64,000 nucleotides of DNA, taken from Bacteroidales bacterium (GTDB lineage Bacteria; Bacteroidota; Bacteroidia; Bacteroidales; P3). Positions 53,350 through 63,859 of this stretch are shown here, piece after piece. The stretch is from assembly GCA_017522065.1 (NCBI GenBank), contig JAFXAD010000052.1, positions 24,452 through 88,451 on the forward strand, in the 5' to 3' direction. The notes below the pieces were generated by a model. It worked only from the letters and a program-made list of their open reading frames with translations. It was not told where the DNA came from and ran no database searches. The position numbers and the translations under genes were made by a program. Position 1 is the stretch's first letter. Each line of letters begins with the position of its first letter.

Positions 53350-53952
53350 TTAGTTTTCACTAATTTGCTCGGCAATTATCCGCATTGTGGAGTAACTCTC
53401 GGCCAGCCTGCGGCACCACTCCTCCGCCCCTACCCATTCCAAGGCTGTTATACCCTCTTCGGTTTGAGGCACAAGCGGCTGACTGCCTGTAGTTTTCATC
53501 TCGAACCAGGAGGTCTGTTTGAAGTGCCATCCTCCATACAGATTGTATATATGGTATGTTTTCAGCCTAAGCCTGCCGAGGGTCAGGTTTTTAAGCCCAG
53601 TCTCCTCATTTGTTTCCCTCATGGCAGCGACAGCAAGGGTTTCGCCCTCCTCGACTTTGCCCTTGGGCAGGTCGGCACGGCCGTTGCGGGTCATAATGAG
53701 CCGGTTTCCATAATCGTCCGACACTATGCCCCCCGCAGCTTTCACAAAAATGTAGTTCATCCTGACGTATTGGATGAATCTGCGCAAATATCCCTTCTTG
53801 CAGTTCACCCATACGTTGCGGTTTCCCTCGGTGAGCGCTGCAAAACAGCTGCCGAAGTCCGTGTCGTCCATCAGCAGGGTGTCGGCAGAAAGAGCAGGTA
53901 TAGGCTTGTCTGTCAGGACCATGCTGTTATGCTGAAAATTTACTGTCATCAT
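53350..53952 (-). CDS. Nudix hydrolase
   Basis: A 200-residue protein. The Nudix box is GKVEEGETLAVAAMRETNEETGL (residues ~103-125), with the following beta strands YHIYNLYGGWHFKQTSWFEMKT. The N-terminal ~70 residues have a separate beta pattern (FVKAAGGIVSDDYGNRLIMTRNGRADLPKGK). It would hydrolyse nucleoside-diphosphate-linked compounds, perhaps dinucleoside polyphosphates. It is divergent from dprA with back-to-back promoters in the 160-base gap. Confidence 0.9.
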   Translation of the reverse strand: MMTVNFQHNSMVLTDKPIPALSADTLLMDDTDFGSCFAALTEGNRNVWVNCKKGYLRRFIQYVRMNYIFVKAAGGIVSDDYGNRLIMTRNGRADLPKGKVEEGETLAVAAMRETNEETGLKNLTLGRLRLKTYHIYNLYGGWHFKQTSWFEMKTTGSQPLVPQTEEGITALEWVGAEEWCRRLAESYSTMRIIAEQISEN

Positions 53953-53963
53953 TTTTTTTTTTG

Positions 53964-53971
53964 CAAATTTA
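53964..53971 (-). promoter_or_regulatory. Promoter -7 box for the Nudix gene
   Basis: On the minus strand TAAATTTG followed by C, a TAnnTTTG match 12 bases upstream of the ATG, so the leader would be very short or the start is slightly downstream. Confidence 0.5.
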
Positions 53972-53976
53972 CATCA

Positions 53977-54010
53977 CTTGACCGAAACTGAAAAAAAAAT
54001 TGTAATTTTG
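53977..54010 (+). promoter_or_regulatory. dprA promoter (TTG -33 and TAATTTTG -7)
   Basis: CTTG at 53977-53980 and TAATTTTG at 54003-54010 are separated by 22 bases, close to the Bacteroidota TTTG-N19-22-TAnnTTTG rule. The TTG start of dprA is about 100 bases downstream, and the repeat array 54060-54114 lies between the two, so the array is transcribed as leader. Confidence 0.7.
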
Positions 54011-54059
54011 CAAGTTCTTTTATGCATATCGACAGTGATTGCCCCCCCAAAAAAACACC

Positions 54060-54114
54060 CCCTCAAACCCTTTAACCTTTAACCTTTACCCTTTAACCTT
54101 TACCCTTTAACCCC
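54060..54114 (+). repeat. CCCTTTAACC leader array directly before dprA
   Basis: CCCTCAAACCC then six TTTAACC/TTTACCC units ending with AACCCC immediately before the TTG start at 54115. No Shine-Dalgarno sequence is visible in the preceding 30 bases; the array occupies its place. Confidence 0.88.
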
Positions 54115-55221
54115 TTGGAAAAAGATTACACATACGAGCTGGCGTTGACGATGCTTCCCGGCGTAGGCACGGCAACAATAAGGCAACTGCTTGACATTGC
54201 GGGAACCGCCGAGAATGTTTTCAAAATGTCGAAAAAAGAGCTGGATTCACTCTTCGGCAAACATAAAGACATCGTCAATGCCATTGTCGGCAAGACGGTG
54301 TTTGCCGAAGTCGAGAAGGAGCTCGCATTCATCAACAAGAACCACATCGGCGTGCATTTCTACACCGACGCCTCATTCCCCCAGCGCCTCAACAGGGTCG
54401 GTTGCGAAGACGCTCCGGTGCTCCTCTATTCGCTTGGCAATGCCGACCTGAACGCACAACGTGCAGTGAGCATCGTCGGCACACGGCGTGCCACACCGAA
54501 CGGCGTGGATTTGACCCACAGGCTCGTAACGGGCTTCAACGGCGAAAACATCACCGTTGTCAGCGGCCTCGCTATCGGCATCGACACCGCTGCACACGAG
54601 GCTTCCCTCTCCAACTCACTGCCCACCATTGCCGTTCTTGCACACGGACTCGACAAACTCTACCCTCCCCAGAACCGTAACCTCGCAAAGCGCATTCTGG
54701 CAAACGGAGGCATGCTGCTCACCGAGATGCGCAGCGGCACTGCACTCTCGCCGCGCATCTTCCCTGTCCGCAACCGCATAATTGCAGCCCTCTCCGACGC
54801 CACCGTCGTCGTCGAAGCCTCCTCCTCGGGCGGAGCCTTGATCACGGCAAACATAGCCATAGGCTACCATCGCGACCTCTTTGCTTTTCCGGGACGCGTC
54901 GACGACAAATACTCGGCAGGGTGCAACGCCATCATCGCATCGTGCAAGGCCATGCTCATCCGCAACGCCGACGACCTCTTCAACAATATGGGGTGGGAAC
55001 GCAACGTCAAGCATGTCGGGACCCAGACAACCATGTTTCCGGAGCTGGCCGGCAACGAAAAGACAGTCTACGACGTGCTTGTGAACCATCCGGAAATAGG
55101 CACCGACGAGATTCGCGACCTCTGCGGACTGCCATTGCCGCAAATTGCAACCGCACTGCTCAGCCTGGAACTAAAAAGCCTGTGCAGATGCCTTCCAGGT
55201 AAAATATACAAAGTAAATTGA
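54115..55221 (+). CDS. dprA: DNA-processing protein DprA with a TTG start
   Basis: A 368-residue protein that loads RecA on incoming single-stranded DNA in natural transformation. The Rossmann-like domain shows LPGVGTATIRQLLDIAGTAE at the start (HhH-like), then RRAVSIVGTRRATPNGVDLTHRLV-type RAVSIVGTRRATPNGV and VVSGLAIGIDTAAHEASLSN, AVLAHGLDKLYPP and LLTEMRSGTALSPRIFPVRNRIIAALSDATVVVEASSSGGALITA. A winged-helix tail (NHPEIGTDEIRDLCGLPLPQIATALLSLELK) ends it. The first credible codon is TTG at 54115; the first ATG would cut into the conserved domain. Confidence 0.94.
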   Translation: MEKDYTYELALTMLPGVGTATIRQLLDIAGTAENVFKMSKKELDSLFGKHKDIVNAIVGKTVFAEVEKELAFINKNHIGVHFYTDASFPQRLNRVGCEDAPVLLYSLGNADLNAQRAVSIVGTRRATPNGVDLTHRLVTGFNGENITVVSGLAIGIDTAAHEASLSNSLPTIAVLAHGLDKLYPPQNRNLAKRILANGGMLLTEMRSGTALSPRIFPVRNRIIAALSDATVVVEASSSGGALITANIAIGYHRDLFAFPGRVDDKYSAGCNAIIASCKAMLIRNADDLFNNMGWERNVKHVGTQTTMFPELAGNEKTVYDVLVNHPEIGTDEIRDLCGLPLPQIATALLSLELKSLCRCLPGKIYKVN

Positions 55222-55267
55222 ATCAACCAATTAACAATAACGACGCTATTTTTTCGATACAAAATCA

Positions 55268-55296
55268 TTGTTTTTTTTCAAAATATAGTAAATTTG
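55268..55296 (+). promoter_or_regulatory. atpD promoter
   Basis: TTG at 55268-55270 (ATTG) and TAAATTTG at 55289-55296 with an 18-base spacer match the Bacteroidota promoter. The transcript leader to the ATG at 55419 would be about 115 bases. Confidence 0.65.
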
Positions 55297-55403
55297 CAAA
55301 TTCATAATCGCACGAAAAGCAAAGTATAAAACCATTGATAACAAACAGAATATGCTATCGGTAGGTTTCTATACAGCTTATATTAAGTCCTAATAAACTA
55401 TAA

Positions 55404-56927
<1,524 letters not shown>

Positions 56928-56936
56928 CGAATACCA

Positions 56937-57170
56937 ATGAACGTAAGAATCATAAAACCAGACTCGACCGTTTTTGAAGGACAGGCCTCGCTGCTCCAAC
57001 TGCCGGGCACCAATGGCCTTTTTGAAATCCTCGAAAACCACGCGCCTATCATCTCATCGCTTGCCTCCGGAAAAATCCGCATCCAGACTGACGATGGCGA
57101 AAAGACTTTCGACATCAAGGCCGGCGTTGTCAAAGGACAGAAAAACGACATACTCGTTCTGGTTCAATAA
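56937..57170 (+). CDS. atpC: F1 ATP synthase epsilon subunit, short form without the C-terminal helices
   Basis: A 77-residue protein comprising only the N-terminal beta-sandwich: RIIKPDSTVFEGQASLLQLPG, ILENHAPIISSLASGKIRI and KTFDIKAGVVKGQKNDILVLVQ. The C-terminal helical pair that inhibits ATP hydrolysis in E. coli (full length ~138) is absent, which is typical of Bacteroidota. It follows atpD by 9 bases. Confidence 0.92.
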   Translation: MNVRIIKPDSTVFEGQASLLQLPGTNGLFEILENHAPIISSLASGKIRIQTDDGEKTFDIKAGVVKGQKNDILVLVQ

Positions 57171-57209
57171 TCCTATTTTTTGACTTAACAAATCAAACAA
57201 TATTTTTTT

Positions 57210-59618
57210 ATGAAAAAATTATTTACTGCACTTACAGCACTTGCTTTGCCAGCACTAAGCTTTGCCAGCGAAGCCGACCTGAAGATGCCTGAAGGCTTCA
57301 GCACGAGTCCTGACACCAACATCCTCTATTGGGGATTCCTTATAGTCGGACTCGGTCTGTTGTTCGGATTCTGGCAATTCAGCAAGGTCCGCAAACTCCA
57401 AGCCCACAAGTCGATGCTTGAAATCGGTAACGTCATCTTCAAGACTTGCTCAACCTACCTCAAACAGCAGGGCAAATTCCTCGTCATCCTCTTCTTGTTT
57501 ATTGGTGCTGCCATAGCACTCTATTTTGGTGTACTCAGCGACATGAAACTGGGCGGTGTTTGCCTTGTTCTTGCATGGACAATCATCGGTATTCTCGGTT
57601 CCTATGGCGTGGCATGGTTCGGTGTCCGCATGAACACCCTTGCCAACGCACGTATGGCTTTTGCCTCGCTGCGTCGCCGTCCGCTCGATCTTCTCAACAT
57701 TCCCCTTCGCGCCGGCATGAGCATCGGCATCGTCCTCATCTGCGTCGAACTCGTCCTGATGCTCGTCATCCTGCTTTGCATGCCTGGCGACCTGGCCGGC
57801 AGCTGCTTCATGGGCTTCGCCATCGGTGAGAGCCTAGGAGCCTCCGCCCTTCGCATTGCCGGCGGCATCTTCACCAAAATCGCCGACATCGGAAGCGACC
57901 TCATGAAGGTGGTCTTCAAAATCGGTGAGGACGACCCGCGCAACCCCGGCGTCATTGCCGACTGCACTGGCGACAACGCCGGCGACAGCATCGGACCCAC
58001 CGCCGACGGTTTCGAGACCTACGGCGTCACCGGTGTGGCTCTCGTAAGCTTCATCCTCCTCGCCGTTCCCGACCCGAGCATCCAGATCAAACTCCTTGTC
58101 TGGATATTCGTCATGCGTATTCTCGGTATCGTGGCCTCCGTTCTCGCCTACTACATCAACGGCGCCATCGCCAAGGCTCGCTACAGCAAAGCCGACGACA
58201 TCAACTTCGAGAAGCCCCTTACCTCGCTGGTTTGGATAACCTCTATACTCTCTATCTGCGGCACCTTCCTGGCCAGCTATTTCATCCTCAAGGATGTCAC
58301 CCTGGTCGACAACCTCTGGCTCGCACTCTCCATCATCATCAGCTGCGGCACACTCGGTGCAGCACTCATTCCTGAATTCACGAAAATCTTCACTTCGCCG
58401 ACATCCAAGCATGTCAACGAGGTCGTCAAAGCTTCCGAACAAGGCGGCGCTTCGCTCAACATCCTCAGCGGTCTCGTTGCCGGCAACATGGGCGCTTTCT
58501 GGACAGGCATTGTCTTCTTCGTCCTGATGCTTATCGCATACATGGCCGCCGCCGGCTTCGGAATCGGCCCCGTCTTCGGTCCCTACTTCACCATCTTCGC
58601 CTTCGGACTTGTAGCCTTCGGAATGCTGGGCATGGGCCCCGTCACCATTGCTGTCGACAGCTATGGCCCTGTCACCGACAATGCCCAGTCAGTCTATGAG
58701 CTCTCGCTCATCGAAGACGATATCGAGAAAACCACCAAAGAGGTCGAAAGCGAATTCGGATTCACACCCGATTTCGAGAAAGCCAAATATTATCTCGAAG
58801 CCAATGACGGCGCAGGCAACACCTTCAAGGCCACTGCCAAACCCGTGCTTATCGGAACAGCCGTTGTGGGAGCCACTACGATGATATTCTCGCTGATTCT
58901 TATGATTCAGAAGGCCCTCGGCATCGAGCCCGCCAGCATCCTCAACCTCCTCAACCCCTACAGCATCCTCGGATTCATCCTTGGCGGCTGCATCATCTTC
59001 TGGTTCACAGGAGCTTCGATGCAGGCTGTGACCACTGGTGCCAACCGTGCCGTCGAATTCATCAAAGGCAATATCAAGCTCGACCCCAACGCTCCCAAGA
59101 AAGCCGACATCGAGAAGAGCCAGGAAGTTGTGAAAATCTGCACCAACTATGCTCAGAAAGGTATGATCAACATCTTCATCGCCATCTTCTGCTTTGCACT
59201 TGGCTTTGCATGCATCAGTTCGCCGGCCAGCATCGGAGGCGAGAATGCAGTATGTCTCTTCGTCAGCTACCTCATCTCGATAGCCGTCTTCGGACTCTTC
59301 CAAGCCGTCTTTATGGCCAACGCCGGTGGTGCGTGGGACAATGCCAAGAAGGTTGTTGAAGTCGACATGAAAGCCAAAGGCACACCGCTCCACGACGCCA
59401 GCGTGGTGGGCGACACCGTAGGCGACCCCTTCAAGGACACCAGTTCCGTAGCCCTCAACCCCATCATCAAGTTCACCACCCTCTTCGGTGTACTCGCTAT
59501 GGAAATCGCCATTGCTCCGAAATTCCAGACCACGGCACCTTGGCTGGGTCTCGTATTCATAGCCATTGCCCTCTTCTTTGTCTATCGTTCGTTCTTCAAG
59601 ATGCGTATCAAGAGCTGA
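57210..59618 (+). CDS. hppA: Membrane-bound ion-translocating pyrophosphatase
   Basis: An 802-residue polytopic membrane protein, about 15-16 spans, that uses PPi hydrolysis to pump Na+ and/or H+. PPi and metal-binding motifs are present: KIADIGSDLMKVVFKIGEDDPRNPGVIADCTGDNAGDSIGPTADGFETY (split here for reading as DDPRNPGVIADCTGDN and GDSIGPTADGFETYGVT) and the C-terminal VVGDTVGDPFKDTSSVALNPI. At the K+-selectivity site the motif is GNTFKATAKP, with Lys in the position that in the family marks K+-independence. Which ion it pumps cannot be told from sequence. It lies 40 bases after atpC and may share its transcript. Confidence 0.92.
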   Translation: MKKLFTALTALALPALSFASEADLKMPEGFSTSPDTNILYWGFLIVGLGLLFGFWQFSKVRKLQAHKSMLEIGNVIFKTCSTYLKQQGKFLVILFLFIGAAIALYFGVLSDMKLGGVCLVLAWTIIGILGSYGVAWFGVRMNTLANARMAFASLRRRPLDLLNIPLRAGMSIGIVLICVELVLMLVILLCMPGDLAGSCFMGFAIGESLGASALRIAGGIFTKIADIGSDLMKVVFKIGEDDPRNPGVIADCTGDNAGDSIGPTADGFETYGVTGVALVSFILLAVPDPSIQIKLLVWIFVMRILGIVASVLAYYINGAIAKARYSKADDINFEKPLTSLVWITSILSICGTFLASYFILKDVTLVDNLWLALSIIISCGTLGAALIPEFTKIFTSPTSKHVNEVVKASEQGGASLNILSGLVAGNMGAFWTGIVFFVLMLIAYMAAAGFGIGPVFGPYFTIFAFGLVAFGMLGMGPVTIAVDSYGPVTDNAQSVYELSLIEDDIEKTTKEVESEFGFTPDFEKAKYYLEANDGAGNTFKATAKPVLIGTAVVGATTMIFSLILMIQKALGIEPASILNLLNPYSILGFILGGCIIFWFTGASMQAVTTGANRAVEFIKGNIKLDPNAPKKADIEKSQEVVKICTNYAQKGMINIFIAIFCFALGFACISSPASIGGENAVCLFVSYLISIAVFGLFQAVFMANAGGAWDNAKKVVEVDMKAKGTPLHDASVVGDTVGDPFKDTSSVALNPIIKFTTLFGVLAMEIAIAPKFQTTAPWLGLVFIAIALFFVYRSFFKMRIKS

Positions 59619-59650
59619 ACAGAACACACTGACAATTAAGGCTTGAAAAC

Positions 59651-59686
59651 AAAGGTCGAAGACAAGGTTCTTCGACCTTTATTTTT
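59651..59686 (+). terminator. Strong rho-independent terminator after hppA
   Basis: AAAGGTCGAAGA and TCTTCGACCTTT form a perfect 12-base stem (59651-59662, 59669-59680) with a 6-base loop, followed by ATTTTT. It closes the atpD-atpC-hppA unit. Confidence 0.95.
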
Positions 59687-60043
59687 GACCGCAAACCATC
59701 AAAAAAAACACACAATAATAAAATAGAATCGCCGTTAAACAAAAAAATCACCCAAACACCCCACAACCCCCTATAATCCTTTTAACCCTTTAACCTTTAA
59801 CCCCTTATTTGAACACGAATATCACGAATTGAACGAATATTTACTTGGTCTCTATCTTCGCGAATGGTCGCACACGACCATCGAATTACACGAATGTAGC
59901 TGTCCTCTTTAACCTTTCTGCCTGCTTGCAGGCCTGCGACCGAAGTGGAGCAAACCTATAACCTTTAACCTTTGTAACCCTCAAACCCTTCAACCCTTTA
60001 ACCTTTAACCTATAACCTTTAACCTTTATAACCCCCTTACATA
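59687..60043 (+). repeat. Repeat-filled leader of asd, with the dispersed element in sense orientation
   Basis: No gene. CCCTATAATCC and TTTAACC units (59768-59805) precede one copy of the ~100-base dispersed element at 59806-59907, here reversed on the + strand and so in the same sense orientation relative to its downstream gene as the three other copies. A CTGCCTGCTTGCAGGCCTGC palindromic segment (59921-59940) follows, as it does at 29517. TTTAACC/TATAACC arrays (59953-60040) run up to the asd ATG. Confidence 0.92.
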
Positions 60044-61084
60044 ATGAAAATAGCAGTTGTAGGAGCCACCGGACTCGTCGGAGGCGTCATGCTAAAAGTT
60101 CTCGAGGAACGCGGTTTTGCCGACAACGAAATCATCGCATCGGCTTCGCCAAAATCAGTAGGCAAACAAATACGTTTTGCCGACAGGTATCTAACCGTCG
60201 TAAGCGTCGACGATGCAATAGCAATGAAGCCAGACTTCGCAATCTTTTCGGCCGGAGCAAGTGCATCGCGCCAATACGCACCCCTATTCGCCGCAGCAGG
60301 TACAACAGTCATCGACAACTCGTCGGCATGGCGCAAAGATGCCGACAAACCACTTGTCGTCCCTGAGATAAACATCGATGTCGTCAAGCCAGACGACCGC
60401 ATAATCGCCAACCCCAACTGCAGCACCATCCAGATGGTTCTTGCCCTGTCGTGCCTGCACAAGAGGTATCGCATCCGTCGCCTCGTAGTCAGCACCTACC
60501 AGTCCATAACAGGCACCGGCATCAAAGCCGTGCGGCAGCTACAGGAAGAAGAGGCCTGGCATGCCGACGAAGTGCGCAAAAACGCTCACGAAGTCCCCTC
60601 GCAGCTCGACGCTATGCCACCTCACAGCCAGGCATACCCCTATCAGATTTTCCGCAACCTCTTTCCTCATGGTGGCGACTTCAACGACGACGGCTACACC
60701 ACCGAGGAACAGAAACTCGTCGACGAGACACGCAAAATACTTCGCGACCCCGACATAGCAGTGTCGGCAACCGTGGCGCGTGTGCCCGTCGTCGGAGGAC
60801 ACAGCGAATCGGTCAACGTCGAGTTCTATGAAGATTTCGACATCGAAGAGGTGCGCAACATCATTGCATCGACCGAAGGGGTGATTCTTTACGACAACCC
60901 GTCGACAAACACATACCCCATGCCAATCATGAGCGAAGGGCGCGACGAAGTGTTTGTCGGACGCGTGCGGCGCGACTATTCCCAACCACGCACCCTCAAC
61001 CTATGGGTCGTTGCCGACAACCTGCGCAAAGGCGCTGCCACCAACGCCATCCAGATTATGGAAAAACTCATCGAAAAAAAATAA
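60044..61084 (+). CDS. asd: Aspartate-semialdehyde dehydrogenase
   Basis: A 346-residue NADPH-dependent enzyme making aspartate semialdehyde for lysine, threonine, methionine and DAP. The N-terminal GATGLVGGVMLKVLEERGF, the catalytic Cys motif NPNCSTIQMV (Cys near residue 126) and the His-containing VARVPVVGGHSESVNVEF are typical. Length is normal. It pairs functionally with dapD at 21518. The next gene starts 17 bases downstream. Confidence 0.97.
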   Translation: MKIAVVGATGLVGGVMLKVLEERGFADNEIIASASPKSVGKQIRFADRYLTVVSVDDAIAMKPDFAIFSAGASASRQYAPLFAAAGTTVIDNSSAWRKDADKPLVVPEINIDVVKPDDRIIANPNCSTIQMVLALSCLHKRYRIRRLVVSTYQSITGTGIKAVRQLQEEEAWHADEVRKNAHEVPSQLDAMPPHSQAYPYQIFRNLFPHGGDFNDDGYTTEEQKLVDETRKILRDPDIAVSATVARVPVVGGHSESVNVEFYEDFDIEEVRNIIASTEGVILYDNPSTNTYPMPIMSEGRDEVFVGRVRRDYSQPRTLNLWVVADNLRKGAATNAIQIMEKLIEKK

Positions 61085-61101
61085 GACAAGCTATCCACAT
61101 A

Positions 61102-61566
61102 ATGAAAAAGACTATACTACTGATTTTTGCAGCCGCAGCATTGTTTACGGCCTGCGGCAAGAAAAACCTTACCGACGAGACGCACAGTTTTGCCGAAAAC
61201 CGATGGATGCGCTTCGAGCCCGAAGTGTTCAAAGTCGATATCCGAAACACTGACAAACAATACATCATATCGACAACACTCACCTACGACACAACCATCT
61301 TTTCGGCTGACGAGCTCCCGCTCGTAATCGATTTCTACGCCGACAGCAACGAGTTGCACAACTTCATGCCATCCATTCGTCTGAAAACCAAGAAAGGAGC
61401 CCTTCGAGGAAGCGCCGTCGGACAATTCCATACCGTGACCGACACCATCGACCGCTGCCGCACATTCAACAAGCCAGGCACATACACCTACCGCATCAAG
61501 CAAGGCACCTCCAAATATCAGATTGACGGCATTTCGAGCCTCAACTTCAAAGTCACCGAGCTGTAG
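61102..61566 (+). CDS. gldH: GldH-like lipoprotein
   Basis: A 154-residue lipoprotein (signal MKKTILLIFAAAALFTAC). The beta-rich mature domain, TLTYDTTIFSADELPLVIDFYADSN followed by RLKTKKGALRGSAVGQFHTVTDTIDRCRTF, and the C-terminal TYTYRIKQGTSKYQIDGI match GldH-type proteins, which are linked to gliding motility and T9SS. I chose the ATG at 61102 for the signal peptide. In non-gliding Bacteroidales the role is thought to be in the secretion machinery. It is tightly placed between asd and uvrC (6-base gap). Confidence 0.8.
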   Translation: MKKTILLIFAAAALFTACGKKNLTDETHSFAENRWMRFEPEVFKVDIRNTDKQYIISTTLTYDTTIFSADELPLVIDFYADSNELHNFMPSIRLKTKKGALRGSAVGQFHTVTDTIDRCRTFNKPGTYTYRIKQGTSKYQIDGISSLNFKVTEL

Positions 61567-61572
61567 AAAAGC

Positions 61573-63426
61573 ATGATCGACCAGAGCATAAATAAGAATA
61601 TCGACCGTATCAAACTCAAACTAAAGACAATACCCGAGACACCCGGAGTCTATCAGTATCTCGACGAGAAAGGTACAGTCATCTACGTCGGCAAGGCCCG
61701 CAACCTGCAACGGCGTGTCAATTCTTATTTCAACCGCTACGACGACCACAGCTCAAAAATCAAGATGCTGGTACGCCACATCTACGACCTGCGTACCACG
61801 GTAGTAGCCACCGAAGTCGACGCCCTGCTACTCGAGAACAACCTCATCAAGCAGTACCAGCCGCGCTACAACAGCATGCTCAAGGACGACAAGACCTACC
61901 CCTACCTCTGCATCACCGACGAGGACTATCCGCAGCTGCTCTTCACACGCGACCGCACGCGCATACGCGGCCAGTTCTTCGGCCCCTACCCCAACCAACG
62001 CATAATGCGCGAGTTGCAGGACATCATCCGCAAGCTCTTCAACTACCGCATGTGCAAGAAGAAACTTGTGTGGGACAAAGCCAAGCAGACCGTTGTCGGA
62101 GGCGACCGCCCCTGCATCAACCACCAGATAGGACTCTGCAACGCGCCCTGCGTTGGGCTCGAGAGCCACGAGGCCTACATCGAAACCTTCAGCCGCATAC
62201 GCAAAATATTGCGTGGCGACTTTGGCGAGATTCTCGACACCATGAAGAATGAGATGCTCTCGCTTGCCGACGAGCTACGGTTCGAGGAAGCCGAGGTTAT
62301 CCGCCGCAAGATACGTCTGCTCGAAGAATACCAGTACAAGTCGACCGTCGTCGGCACCAGCGTTCACGACGTCGATGTCTACTCCATCCTCTCCGACTCC
62401 AAATACGCATACGTCAACATGATGCGCATCAAGAATGGAGGTATCATCTACTCATTTTCGACCGAAATCAAGAAGCAGCTCGACGAGAGCGACAGCGAAA
62501 TCCTCGCCACCATCATCACCGCCCTGCACGAGCAGACCGAAAGCACTGCCAAAGAAGCCGTTGTACCCATGATTGTGGACGACATACCCGACGACTACCT
62601 GCACCAGACCGTCCCGACACGCGGCGACCGCAAACAGCTGCTCGAACTCAGTCTCCGCAATGTCCGCGCCCACCAGCACCAGTGCATGCACCAGCGTATG
62701 CTCGTCAACCCCGACGACGGACGCAACCAACTGATGGAGCGACTTCAGAAAGAGCTGCACCTCAAGCGTATACCCGTCCACATCGAATGCTTCGACAACA
62801 GCAACATACAAGGTGCCTACCCCGTGGCAGCCATGGTGCGTTTCACCAACGGCAAGCCCGACAAGAGCCAGTATCGCAAATTCAACATCAAGACCGTTGA
62901 AGGACCCGACGACTACGCATCGATGGCCGAAGTCATCAACCGGCGATACAGCCGTCTGTCCGATGAAGGCAAAGAACTCCCCGACCTGCTCATCGTCGAC
63001 GGTGGTGCCGGACAGATGGAGGTGGCGCGCCGCGTCATTGTCGACGAGCTGCATCTCGACATACCCATCGCAGGACTTGCCAAGGACGACCGTCACCGCA
63101 CCAACGAACTGCTCTGCTACGACTCCGACTGGCAGATACGCGTCGTCGGCCTCAAACCCACCGACCAGCTGTTCCACCTCCTTGAACAGATACAGAACGA
63201 GGTGCACCGTTTCGCCATCAGCTTCCATCGCGACAAGCGCAGCAAAGGAACCTTCAAGACCCAGCTGACCGACATTCCCGGCATTGGCGAAAAGACTGCC
63301 CGCGACCTGCTGTTGCGTTTCGGCTCGGTCAAAGAGGTGCGCCTGCAGACCCTCGACGACCTCACCAAAGCCATCGGCCCTGCCAAAGCAGAACTCGTCT
63401 TCAAATACTTTGCCGAGAAACAATAA
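61573..63426 (+). CDS. uvrC: Excinuclease ABC subunit C
   Basis: A 617-residue nucleotide-excision-repair endonuclease. The N-terminal GIY-YIG domain is TPGVYQYLDEKGTVIYVGKARNLQRRVNSYF, the UVR-motif region is FEEAEVIRRKIRLLE near residue 240, the RNase H-like C-terminal nuclease has IECFDNSNIQGAYPVAAMVRF and LLIVDGGAGQMEVARRVI, and a C-terminal HhH pair (LTDIPGIGEKTARDLLLRFGS) closes it. It cuts on both sides of a lesion with UvrB. It ends the + strand operon. Confidence 0.96.
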   Translation: MIDQSINKNIDRIKLKLKTIPETPGVYQYLDEKGTVIYVGKARNLQRRVNSYFNRYDDHSSKIKMLVRHIYDLRTTVVATEVDALLLENNLIKQYQPRYNSMLKDDKTYPYLCITDEDYPQLLFTRDRTRIRGQFFGPYPNQRIMRELQDIIRKLFNYRMCKKKLVWDKAKQTVVGGDRPCINHQIGLCNAPCVGLESHEAYIETFSRIRKILRGDFGEILDTMKNEMLSLADELRFEEAEVIRRKIRLLEEYQYKSTVVGTSVHDVDVYSILSDSKYAYVNMMRIKNGGIIYSFSTEIKKQLDESDSEILATIITALHEQTESTAKEAVVPMIVDDIPDDYLHQTVPTRGDRKQLLELSLRNVRAHQHQCMHQRMLVNPDDGRNQLMERLQKELHLKRIPVHIECFDNSNIQGAYPVAAMVRFTNGKPDKSQYRKFNIKTVEGPDDYASMAEVINRRYSRLSDEGKELPDLLIVDGGAGQMEVARRVIVDELHLDIPIAGLAKDDRHRTNELLCYDSDWQIRVVGLKPTDQLFHLLEQIQNEVHRFAISFHRDKRSKGTFKTQLTDIPGIGEKTARDLLLRFGSVKEVRLQTLDDLTKAIGPAKAELVFKYFAEKQ

Positions 63427-63859
63427 TGGTTTACACCTACCAAAAGAGATGGTTTTTTGCCAAAGCTGAGCGAAGAACAAGCCTGCTTGTAATTCCGAAG
63501 CCATGCAACGCAGACGAAGTCAACGCAGAGGGCAAATCACAAAGTGTTCGCACTATGCTGAGGCGAGAAAACGACAGATGCGAAGAAACCAACAAGAGTG
63601 TCAAAGAAAAATAGTATCTTTGCATCACGAAACAAATAAAAAAAACAGCAATAAAGGTGTAATGGACAAAATTAATGGTTTTTCAGAGGACTTATTCGCT
63701 AATGGACAAAAATATTGGTCGAATTTAGTTAAGGATTTTGCCGGATGAAAAACAGGTTGTACCTTTGCACCGTCGATGAAGCGGAGAGGAGCTCTGCTGG
63801 GGAGCAACTCCTCAAGGTATAGTCGACAAAGTAAAACACAGATGAAAGGGCTGCCGTAT
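63427..63859. other. Gap between uvrC and the IS element, with promoter-like sequences but no clear gene
   Basis: A 28-codon frame (63662-63748, MDKINGFSEDLFANGQ and on) follows a TATCTTTGC -7-like box at 63617-63625, but its low composition and short length make it unconvincing. A stronger promoter lies at 63737-63767. Positions 63783-63810 contain a GAGGAG...CTCCTC stem. The features look like the upstream part of a transcript that the IS element now interrupts. Confidence 0.55.
63737..63767 (+). promoter_or_regulatory. Strong consensus promoter directed into the IS element
   Basis: TTTG at 63737-63740 and TACCTTTG at 63760-63767 are separated by exactly 19 bases, the best match to the Bacteroidota consensus in the window. 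No open frame follows before the IS end at about 63860. Confidence 0.75.

Noticed and set aside
61003-61101. Upstream extension of the GldH-like gene
   Set aside because: The extension overlaps asd in another frame, and the ATG at 61102 gives a clear lipoprotein signal.
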